From CAVXXB01 sp963765585 (GTDB lineage: Bacteria > Calditrichota > Calditrichia > JAJRVZ01): a stretch of 25,054 nucleotides of DNA. Below the pieces are notes generated by a model. It saw only the letters and a program-made list of their open reading frames with translations, was not told the origin of the DNA and made no database searches. This document shows positions 1 through 7,096 of the stretch, in pieces. A program made the translations under genes and the position numbers. Within the stretch, counting starts at the first letter, position 1; every line of letters begins with the position of its first letter. Where the stretch lies: NCBI GenBank assembly GCA_963765585.1, contig CAVXXB010000007.1, forward strand, positions 1 to 25,054, in the 5' to 3' direction.

Positions 1-635
1 TTCTGCTCTCAATCTTATTCTGGCTTGTATTTGATTTTCTGACAATTAGTTGCGGTCTGTACGCGGCTGCAATTCTGAAAGATATCAATCCAATATTTTC
101 GTTTCCCTTGTTAGCAGACCAGGTACTGCCTCCATTTATCAAGGGTATATTTTTTACTGCATTATTTGCGGTTATCATGTCCACGATTGATAGTTTTACC
201 TTTTTATCGGCCATAACGTTTGGCCGGGATCTGGTCTGGCGGCTCAGGAACCATAAAAATGAGTTACAGATCAGTCGCTATACACGATTCGGATTGATAC
301 TCACTGCATTGGTCTCGGTTATCCTGTGTCTGTTATTTCCCTCAGTGATTCAGTTATGGTATATCATCGGAAGCCTGTTTATCCCGCCTATGTTTCTACC
401 TTTGCTGAGTGCATATTTCCCAAAAATGAAACTACCGGCTCATCATATCCTGTATTTGATGATCGCGAGTTTCGGCCTGTCTTTGTTTTCGTTCCTCTGG
501 GGACAATTTAACATGGTGGCAGGAACACCCGCGTATCCGCTGGGCATGGAACCATTTTTCCCGGGATTTCTTTTGAGTATAATATTATTTATCACATTTA
601 AATTAAGGATGTATTTCCTCAAAAAGCCAAATTAG
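1..635 (+). CDS. Sodium:solute symporter family transporter, C-terminal part
   Basis: The reading frame is open from base 3 to the TAG at 633-635, so the true start lies upstream of the window; a TTG at 108 is internal. About 210 residues are visible. They contain roughly six hydrophobic membrane segments, including one around the motif STIDSF followed by GRDLVWRL. That arrangement matches the conserved 'STaDS..........rD' region of the solute:sodium symporter (SSF) family, which imports sugars, amino acids, nucleosides or organic anions with sodium. The protein ends with a membrane segment and a short basic tail (LKKPN). The substrate cannot be told from this part. No terminator hairpin follows; repeat-rich DNA starts directly after the stop. 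The family call is fairly safe, the substrate unknown. Confidence 0.8.
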   Translation, partial: LLSILFWLVFDFLTISCGLYAAAILKDINPIFSFPLLADQVLPPFIKGIFFTALFAVIMSTIDSFTFLSAITFGRDLVWRLRNHKNELQISRYTRFGLILTALVSVILCLLFPSVIQLWYIIGSLFIPPMFLPLLSAYFPKMKLPAHHILYLMIASFGLSLFSFLWGQFNMVAGTPAYPLGMEPFFPGFLLSIILFITFKLRMYFLKKPN

Positions 636-727
636 AGATGTGGTAATTTGTAATTGGGAACTGGGAACTCAGTTGGCGGTATGCAGTAGGCAGTCAACGA
701 TGGGTGAAAATTGAGTCCAATTTGTAG

Positions 728-748
728 GGAACGGTCTGAGACCGTTCC
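728..748. repeat. 21-bp perfect palindrome, copy 1
   Basis: Arms GGAACGGTCT and AGACCGTTCC surround a single central G and pair perfectly (10 bp). The element is preceded by TGTAG. An identical copy lies at 21883-21903 after the same short leader. It is not next to a stop codon and has no T-run, so it is unlikely to be a terminator. Confidence 0.8.
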
Positions 749-834
749 GGGTCTGCAAATTGAACAATATCTCGCAGAGACGCGGAAGAAACAATTAGAA
801 ATTAGAAGTTAGAAGTTAGAAATGAAACTTATCT

Positions 835-929
835 GTCATTACGAGGAGTCCTGCAACAAAGGACGACGAAGTAATCTCCACTCTCCGACAATGAGATTGC
901 TTCTCCCGATGAATCGGGATCGCAATGAC
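835..929. repeat. Branched (cloverleaf-like) palindromic repeat, copy A
   Basis: The 95-nt unit is bounded by GTCATTACGA (835-844) and TCGCAATGAC (920-929), which pair with one mismatch. Inside are three further stems: GTCCT/AGGAC (848-852 with 860-864), GAAGTAATCTC/GAGATTGCTTC (868-878 with 893-903, one mismatch), and a TCCCGATGAATCGGGA hairpin (904-919). Together they would fold as an outer stem with three side arms. Copy B at 2126-2219 is nearly identical. No anticodon arm or CCA-like end is present, so it is not a tRNA. Confidence 0.8.
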
Positions 930-1000
930 CGTCATGAATTAATCACCACTAACCAATTTCTATTAACAAATAACTAATTACAAATTACTCATCTCACATG

Positions 1001-1196
1001 ATAATTTGATAATTTTGCATAGTTAAGTATAATTTTTTGTCTAATTATGTAATATTTGTGACCAAAGCTCACAATTATGTAATTTATTTTTAATTATATT
1101 TACTCATGAATCGATTATATATTAAATATATCGTCGGTTTGTAAGGGGCAATTAAACTACCAAAATCTTTATAACTTATCCAAAGGGGGACAACTC
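1001..1196 (+). promoter_or_regulatory. AT-rich upstream region with TTGTGA-N7-TCACAA dyad
   Basis: This very AT-rich stretch separates repeat region 1 from the gene at 1197 and probably contains its promoter. A dyad TTGTGA (1056-1061) / TCACAA (1069-1074) resembles a CRP/FNR-family operator, but the spacer is 7 rather than the usual 6. It is flanked by direct copies of AATTATGTAAT (about 1043-1053 and 1073-1083). Just before the start codon is AAAGGGGGA (1182-1190), a good ribosome binding site. I could not place a specific -10/-33 pair with confidence. Confidence 0.3.
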
Positions 1197-1874
1197 ATGC
1201 GTAAATATGTAGCTATTTTAACAGTAATTATTCTGGCATTTGTATTTTCTATTCTTATCTCGGAACCTTCATTTAACAGTGGCGCCGGTTGTGGTGGTGG
1301 TGGCTGCCACAGTTCAAAACCGGGTGAGTTATCATTATCCACCGATGAACTTAAAGTTATGGTAAGTCTACCAAATATATCAGGTGAAAAAGTGGGCGGC
1401 GAACTGGTGAACAGCGAGGGAACCGTCGTCAGTGTTGTAAACAGCACCAATAGTAATCCATTTACATTGACAGCACCCGAGGCAGGATCATATGTGGTCA
1501 ATGCCGGATATAAGGAACCTGATAAGGAATGGGATACCGGTTCTGTGGAAGTCACTCTCAGCGATGTGAGTCATTCCGCACCGACTACAATTCCGGTTAA
1601 ATTAGAACTGTTTGATAATCATCCCAATCCGTTTAACAATGAAACCCTGATCAGATTTTCGCTTCCCGGCCAGGAATATCTCACACTGCAAATATTTAAT
1701 ATCAATGGCCGTTTAGTGCGTGATTTGGTAAATAATAACTTACCTGCCGGGCAGCACAGTGTCCGCTGGGATGGTAAAGATAATAGTGGCCTGCTGGTGG
1801 CATCGGGAACCTATTTGTATCAATTGAAAAGCAGCGGGAAACAGTTGACCAAGAAGTTGATGTTGATAAAATAG
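1197..1874 (+). CDS. Exported protein with CX4CH motif and C-terminal sorting (FlgD-like) domain
   Basis: The product has 225 residues; the ATG follows a strong AAAGGGGG site by about 7 nt. Residues 1-22 form a membrane/signal segment (KYVAILTVIILAFVFSI). Just after it lies GCGGGGCHSS (around residues 31-40): two cysteines and a histidine spaced C-X4-C-H. This resembles the CXXCH cysteine motif seen near the N-terminus of FCB 'choice-of-anchor' proteins, and CX4CH is a known though uncommon c-type heme attachment motif. Residues about 50-125 look like a beta-sandwich. From about 133 (NHPNPFN) to the end is a T9SS type A / FlgD-like domain with WDGKDNSG and SGTYLYQLKS, ending KLMLIK. I infer an exported, possibly heme-bearing protein; its role is unknown. 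The frame is intact and the gene stands alone between repeat regions. Confidence 0.75.
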   Translation: MRKYVAILTVIILAFVFSILISEPSFNSGAGCGGGGCHSSKPGELSLSTDELKVMVSLPNISGEKVGGELVNSEGTVVSVVNSTNSNPFTLTAPEAGSYVVNAGYKEPDKEWDTGSVEVTLSDVSHSAPTTIPVKLELFDNHPNPFNNETLIRFSLPGQEYLTLQIFNINGRLVRDLVNNNLPAGQHSVRWDGKDNSGLLVASGTYLYQLKSSGKQLTKKLMLIK

Positions 1875-1898
1875 TCAACATCTGCAGAAGAAGATTAG

Positions 1899-2053
1899 TC
1901 ACAAATTCGTAATTAGTAATTGGGAACTGGGAATTTAGTTGGCATTAAACAGTAGACAATAATAGGTAGATGAAATCGTAGGGACACGGCATGTCGAAGA
2001 CCCCGTTTTACGGGTGCCGTGTCCTTCTATAATCAGCGAACAGATTAACAATT
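1899..2053. repeat. Intergenic repeats with a nested palindrome (1982-2024)
   Basis: AATTCGTAATTAGTAATTGGGAACTGGGAATTTAG-type DNA begins about 25 nt after the stop of the preceding gene. A palindrome follows after the leader CGTAG: GGACACGGCA (1982-1991) pairs with TGCCGTGTCC (2015-2024). A smaller hairpin, CCCG-TTTTA-CGGG (2002-2014), sits in its loop. The outer arms would form a short perfect palindrome if the inner segment were removed, which suggests insertion of one palindrome into another. No gene is seen here. Confidence 0.7.
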
Positions 2054-2333
2054 TCTCGCAGAGACGCGGAAAAAGCAATTAGGAATTAGAAGTTAGAAGT
2101 TAGAAATTAGAAGTGAAACTTAACTGTCATTACGAGGAGTCCTGCAACAAAGGACGACGAAGTAATCCTGTTCTCCGACAATGAGATTGCTTCTCCCGAT
2201 GAATCGGGATCGCAATGACAGTCATGAACAAATCATCAATCACCAATAACCAATTACCAATTACGAATAACAAATAACTAATTACAAATCTCTAATCTCT
2301 CATCTCTAATTTCTATTCCGCGTCTCTGCGAGA
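2054..2333. repeat. 280-bp element with perfect 18-bp terminal inverted repeats (MITE-like)
   Basis: The 18-mer TCTCGCAGAGACGCGGAA (2054-2071) has an exact inverted copy TTCCGCGTCTCTGCGAGA at 2316-2333. Inside, AATTAGGAATTAGAAGTTAG repeats on the left mirror CTAATTACAAATCTCTAATCTC DNA on the right, and the branched palindrome copy B occupies the middle (2126-2219). There is no coding capacity and no obvious target-site duplication. The left half resembles 770-929 of repeat region 1; looser relatives with degenerate ends lie at 15150-15323 and 21852-22055. It could be a non-autonomous mobile element or a mosaic of slipped repeats. Confidence 0.6.
2126..2219. repeat. Branched palindromic repeat, copy B
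   Basis: This is the second copy of the unit at 835-929. It is bounded by GTCATTACGA and TCGCAATGAC and flanked by an extra ACT...AGT, so the outer stem here is longer than in copy A. The GTCCT/AGGAC and TCCCGATGAATCGGGA arms are conserved. The middle stem is shorter because CTCCACT in copy A reads CCTGTT here, leaving nine positions (GAAGTAATC with GATTGCTTC). Confidence 0.8.
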
Positions 2334-2360
2334 ATTATTTAATAAATAATATAACAGATT

Positions 2361-4208
2361 CTACTTCATCAGAATCAGCCTATCCTGAAGCACCGCATTA
2401 TTTGTCACCAGGCGATAAAAATACACCCCGCTGGCCACATTATTTGCATTCCAAACATAACGATGTGATCCCGCACTTACCGTTCCGTCAACCAGGCTGG
2501 CAACCTGCTGCCCCAGTACATTGTAAATCTTCAGACTTACGATACCTGTCTCCGGTAAATCAAATTGAAATGATGTCTGACTATTAAACGGATTGGGATA
2601 ACAACTGATATTGACTTTATTGGGAGGTGTATCGGCTAGGATTTCCGGCTCTTCGGCATCAAATGCTTCTGTTTCCTTTCGGAAATTAAAGAAATTCCAC
2701 CAGTCTGCCGCAGCCGGACCGCCATAGGCTCCCATATCATTACGAACAGTCCCCCTGGCCGGTAATTGGGCATAACCAGACCGGAACCTGCTTTCCGGAT
2801 CATTGTAGATCGGATCCGGATTACCGGCATCAATACACGGCGATTTGAATCCCAAGAACTGTAACATACTAATTAAACGCGGATTAACATCCATATTGCC
2901 GGTACCATCCCATCCACCGGCCACATCTGAATAACTGACATCAACCTGACCACTCTCGACCACAATTTCACAACCATCCGGTGATTCATTTTGCCAGAGT
3001 ATGGAATTCATCACCGTCAGATGGGATCCATAGGCATCAATCGCCCCACCCTGTTTGGTAGCTTCATTTTTAGTAATGGTATTATTGATTAATTTGGCGT
3101 TGCAAAAATGAAATCCGGTCCACAACCCGCCGCCAATCGTACCCTTGTTCTTTTCGATCAGATTATTCATCACGGTCGGGCTGCCGTCCCATATAGCCAC
3201 ACCGCCGCCATAGCATTCGCCCGTTCCGGTGAAATAATTATGTGAGACAATATTATTTTTGAATACCAGATCTTCAGGCGGATAATCCAGCACAACCCCG
3301 GCGCCAAAGCCACTGTCAAAGGGACAGATCTCGTTGAACATGATCTTATTATTGCTGATTTCACCCTTACTGCCAATGATAGTAAGTCCACCGGCATGAC
3401 TACTTATACCCGGCAGGGCGGTTTCCGGCTGAAGTGCTTTGTTATGGGATATATTATTTCCGTGTACCAGCACTTCATGGAATATTGGATTGGGCGGCAC
3501 ACCCCAGGATGACAAAGCAATTCCGCCACCATTGCTGCCCACTCCGAACGAATACACCTGATTATGCCGGATCGTATTATTGACAACCCGCCCGGCGCTG
3601 TTAAAATTGATACCACCGCCGGTGGCCCTTAGCTGCCCGGTGGCATTGTTGTGTTCAAATATATTGTCTTCCAATACGGCAGTGGTCGGAATAAAGGGTG
3701 GTCCATTGGCAAATCCGCCACCCATAGCCCAGGCGGTGTTTTCAACGGTATTATCTACTATACGGTTATGAATGATTTTTGCCCCGGATGCCGAGCAAAA
3801 AATTCCGCCGCCCTGACGCATGGGTGGAAAACCCGGAAAAACCTGAACCGTGCCGGTGCCACCGGTGATTGTAAAACCGCAGAGTACTGAATTGGTATCT
3901 TCGCCTGAAACAAAATTTACCACCGATCCAAAATCCGGATCAGCCGGCCGGCTGCCATTGATAATGGTCTTCTTAATGTGTTTCTTTCTGCCATCCAGAT
4001 AAAACTTACTGGCAACCGTGATGGCTTTTCCCATAAAGTTGATATTTTCGTAATAGGTGCCTTCGGCAACCACGACAACATCTCCCGGAACTGCAGCCAT
4101 GATGCCGGCCTGAATGGTGGGTTGATCCGCCGGAACATGGATAATACCGCTGAAAGCAAGTGATGAGATACACAGCACAATTATGACCAAAGAATTAAAA
4201 CGATACAT
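2361..4208 (-). CDS. Exported right-handed beta-helix protein with C-terminal sorting domain
   Basis: I start at the ATG at 4208 because GGGAGG lies 5-6 nt upstream; the in-frame TTG at 4226 has no such site. The product is about 615 residues and the frame is intact. A signal peptide (MYRFNSLVIIVLCISSLAFSG) is followed by HVPADQPTIQAGIMAAVPGD and VVVAEGTYYENINFMGKAIT, the start of the DUF1565/pectate-lyase-like right-handed helix family. Many NNxI.xN rungs follow (for example NIFEHNNATGQL, NNTITKNEATKQGG) to about residue 430. SPCIDAGNPD and RNDMGAYGGP close the helix, as in relatives. The last ~80 residues, from CYPNPFNSQTSF to RLILMK, form a T9SS type A sorting domain. I infer a secreted or surface polysaccharide-binding or structural protein; no catalytic residues are identifiable. 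It is 639 nt downstream of the neighbouring minus-strand gene, so probably separately transcribed. Confidence 0.85.
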   Translation of the reverse strand: MYRFNSLVIIVLCISSLAFSGIIHVPADQPTIQAGIMAAVPGDVVVVAEGTYYENINFMGKAITVASKFYLDGRKKHIKKTIINGSRPADPDFGSVVNFVSGEDTNSVLCGFTITGGTGTVQVFPGFPPMRQGGGIFCSASGAKIIHNRIVDNTVENTAWAMGGGFANGPPFIPTTAVLEDNIFEHNNATGQLRATGGGINFNSAGRVVNNTIRHNQVYSFGVGSNGGGIALSSWGVPPNPIFHEVLVHGNNISHNKALQPETALPGISSHAGGLTIIGSKGEISNNKIMFNEICPFDSGFGAGVVLDYPPEDLVFKNNIVSHNYFTGTGECYGGGVAIWDGSPTVMNNLIEKNKGTIGGGLWTGFHFCNAKLINNTITKNEATKQGGAIDAYGSHLTVMNSILWQNESPDGCEIVVESGQVDVSYSDVAGGWDGTGNMDVNPRLISMLQFLGFKSPCIDAGNPDPIYNDPESRFRSGYAQLPARGTVRNDMGAYGGPAAADWWNFFNFRKETEAFDAEEPEILADTPPNKVNISCYPNPFNSQTSFQFDLPETGIVSLKIYNVLGQQVASLVDGTVSAGSHRYVWNANNVASGVYFYRLVTNNAVLQDRLILMK

Positions 4209-4847
4209 TTTGACCTCCCGATACAATTATTTTATATCAGAATTCCTCCCTGAAAAATTATTATCCTGATCCAATATTCATAGGCACCTCCTCAACCAAG
4301 TTTATTTTTTTTAGACAGGATCATCCCAACGGGATCCCTTTGGGACAGGATATTAAGTTAGAAGTTAAAAGTTAGAGATTGAAAGCATTGGCAATTGGCT
4401 ATTGGTCGTATGCAATGACAAATTACTATTTACCAATTTCAAATCTCTAAAATATACAATGTCCATGACCGCTAATTTCTTTTAACTAGTTTAAAATCCG
4501 TGAGAATCCGTGTACTCCGGCCTGCCCCGTTTCACGGGGGTCATCCGTGTTCTATTTCTTCTATGTTGGTTTCATATGATACTATTTACCGCTAGGCAAT
4601 ATTACCGGCAGACGAATATTCTATTTCACCCCTAAAGGGGTATTCAATGTTTTTTGGAATTCCATTTACTACAAATATAGAACCGCTACGCGGTTCCTTG
4701 TATATCCTCGATATCATAGCTCCGTCACGGGCTATCTATTTCTATCCATTCTTTACAACACATAGTTAAAACCCGGTAGCGATGATATATAATTAAAAAA
4801 CCGTAATAAAGAAGATCATTTATTAATTACCTACCGACAATATTGCC
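4209..4847. repeat. Non-coding region with a cluster of short palindromes
   Basis: No gene is seen. Palindromes: ATCCC-AAC-GGGAT (4323-4335), TCCC-TTT-GGGA (4335-4345), CCCCG-TTTCA-CGGGG (4525-4539), ACCCC-TAAA-GGGGT (4628-4641), GAACCGC-TAC-GCGGTTC (4680-4696), and an imperfect TAGCTCCG/CGGGCTA (about 4717-4734). Between the last three run AT-rich spacers such as CTACAAATATAG. A degenerate stretch of the AAGTTAGAAGTTAAAAG / CAATTGGCTATTGG repeat lies at about 4354-4450, and ATCCGTGAGAATCCGTGT-type direct repeats at about 4496-4514. The end near 4209 holds the ribosome binding site of the minus-strand gene below. Confidence 0.65.
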
Positions 4848-7084
4848 TTATTTCAGCAAAACAAGACTTTCTTGTCTGAACAAAACCTCTATCTGTGCGC
4901 AGCTGATAAAGATAAATCCCACTGGCAAATCCTGTCGCATCCCATTCCACATCGTATGCACCGGCCGGCTGTCTGGCCGAAACCAGCGTTGCTACTTTTT
5001 GCCCCAGAATGTTATAAATGCTCAAATTCACCTGGCTGGTTTTGGGAAGTTGATAGTCAATTGTAGTTAGCGGATTAAAGGGATTCGGATAATTTTGAGA
5101 TAAAATGATATTTGAAGGAATCTGCGATTGCCTATCAATTGGTTCTCTAGTGAATGTAATTCCACCATTTGTTGTGCGCAATATTGAACCATTTACTCCC
5201 ACAAACCACCCATTGTATATGTCAACAAAATCTACTGAGTTTATCCCCTCGACTGGGATGGTTTGCCTGATCCAGTTTTCTCCTCCGTCGCTAGTATTCA
5301 CAATATCGCTGCCAATAACCCAACCGATACTCTCATTGATCATCTTGACTGAAGAATATACAGCCAGACTATCCTGGTAAATCTGCCAGTTATTACCTCC
5401 ATCCGTGGTGTGATAAATGTAACCCTGATACACAGGCCACCATCCTCCCGACCAACAATAGCCACCAGCACCCCATCCATTTAATGAATCCAAAAAATCA
5501 ATTGAGCGTCAGGTTATCAAGGCCATCCGGGTGTCAGAATGCTCCAGTCATTACCACCATTGGTGGTATATAATATTTTACCATTCAGACAGTTGCCAAC
5601 CATCCCTGCATAATATTAATAAAATCTACAGCATATGAGAGGCTCAGTAATACCAGTTATTTGCAATTGCCAAACCTGCCCACCGCTCTTCTGTAAATAG
5701 AATACGATGCCGGAATCACCAACGGCCCAGCCTGTATTTTGATTAATGAAACAGATTGAAATTAAGGGAACGTCAAAATCAACCTCCTGTTTTTCCCAAT
5801 TAATTCCACCATCTGATGTATTAAGGATCAGACTACGAGATGTCTTCCAATCAAAGCCGATACACCAACAATTCAGATTATCAACTGCATAAATAATTTG
5901 AAATGATTCTGTTTGTGTTGTTTTTTGCAACTCCCATGAATTACCGCCATCCATTGAGTGATATATACGACTGATTGGAGATCACCCATCCATTATATTC
6001 ATCTAGTAAAATCGACTTGAATGAATTCATCCCTGGTAAAACTTTTACTCTGAGAAGCCCAACTTTTTCCCGCATTGGTTGTTTTTTGTATTGATCCTTG
6101 TGTTCCAACGCGCCAACCGACCTGAGAGTTCATAAAGAAAACTGATAATGCATTTGGAGTCTGGATACTTATCCGCAATCCAGGTTTCTCCACCATTAGT
6201 CAGTCGTGAGAAAAATACTCCATCCGGCAATGAAGCCATGATCATGATCAGTAAAAAATACTGAAGTTAATTGATTGTTCGATAAATTTTGTCCGGGTGA
6301 TCTGTTTGAATCCAATTGTTTCCACCATTTTCTGTTTTCAAGAATAATATTATCTGTACCGACTGCCCAACCGGTATTTTCATCAATAAAAAAAATAGAT
6401 TCAATTACTCCAGATACACCACCAGATTGAGAAATCCAATTTTCGCCACCATTTTCTGTTTTTAAAATTGTTACTTTGTGAGCACTTAGACCAGCCTCCA
6501 ACCGCCCACCCAATCTGGTCATTTACAAAAAAGAGTTCACGTATGGAGATATCCGCACTGTCCTGTATTGCCCAGGTTTCTCCTCCATCTGTGGTTTTTA
6601 TAATCAGACCATGAGACTCTTCTCCTGTTGAGGAACCGACAATCCATCCGCATTCTCGGTCCAGGAAAAATATCGAGAATGGAGAATATGCAAATTCTTT
6701 GATTTTAGATTGAATCATCCAGTCTATTACCACTATCAACGGAGTTTTAAAAGAACCGGTTCTAATATCTGGCTATCCCCAGATGCATTCAAATGTGAGT
6801 CTCCCACCTAGCGCCCAACCAACATTGCTTATCCACAAAATATAATATCGTAAGATTTCTTCAATTTCATTTAAAATTATGTAAATTCCAGTGCTCGTCC
6901 ACCGTCTGTTGTATTGCAGAATTGTGCCCCAGGATCCGATTGCCCATCCTGTGTCAGTCGTTACAAACTGAACAGAAGTTAATTCACTGGCTGTCGGAAC
7001 CGGATTTTGATAATACCATCCGTCCTGTGCATGGCCAGAGACAGAACATAATAAGATGAGTACATAGGGAAAAAATGTCTTCAT
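4848..7084 (-). CDS. Exported BNR/Ycf48-type beta-propeller protein with sorting domain (frame broken)
   Basis: The start is ATG 7084 with GAGG 9 nt upstream; a TTG at 7096 is less likely. Signal peptide MKTFFPYVLILLCSVSGHAQ, then DGWYYQNPVP. The rest is about a dozen blades pairing a (T/S)(D/N)GG..W Asp-box (KTTDGGETW, NTSDGGENW, HTTDGGNNW) with a VGWAVG-like strand. This is the Ycf48/BNR propeller pattern, used for binding rather than a defined reaction here. A T9SS type A domain (QNYPNPFNPLTTIDYQLP) closes it. The frame is broken; open segments are 7084-6773, 6739-6401, 6522-6196, 6196-5999, 5954-5616 and 5493-4831. The last frameshift, near 4865-4875, turns an expected RKLVLLK-stop into RKSCFAEI; the natural TAA is at 4850-4848. 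The gene follows the beta-helix gene by 12 nt, so they are probably co-transcribed. Pseudogene or sequence errors are both possible. Confidence 0.7.
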
Positions 7085-7096
7085 TTTATACCTCAA

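Larger units (their letters stand above)
636..1000. repeat. Composite intergenic repeat region 1
   Basis: No gene is seen here. In order it holds: AATTTGTAATTGGGAACTGGGAACT-type low-complexity DNA (about 643-670); a TTGGCGGTATGCAGTAGGCAG segment resembling those at 15213 and 21947; a palindrome at 728-748; the 18-mer TCTCGCAGAGACGCGGAA at 770-787; a run of AATTAGAAATTAGAAGTTAGAAG (about 791-822); a branched palindromic element at 835-929; and an AATAACTAATTACAAATTAC tail (about 966-990). The same blocks recur in the same order at 1899-2333. These look like mosaic repeats rather than genes. Confidence 0.75.

Noticed and set aside
728..748. Rho-independent terminator
   Set aside because: It lies about 90 nt after the stop codon, lacks a T-run and recurs in a setting not tied to gene ends.
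835..929. tRNA or tRNA-like gene suggested by the cloverleaf fold
   Set aside because: There is no T-arm consensus, no 7-base anticodon loop and no acceptor end; the two copies lie in repeat regions.
1169..1555. Minus-strand frame of 128 residues opposite the CX4CH protein
   Set aside because: No ribosome site or recognisable motif; the plus-strand gene has both a strong site and a sorting domain.
4209..4226. Longer start (TTG at 4226) for the beta-helix protein
   Set aside because: The ATG at 4208 has GGGAGG at proper distance and gives a cleaner signal peptide.
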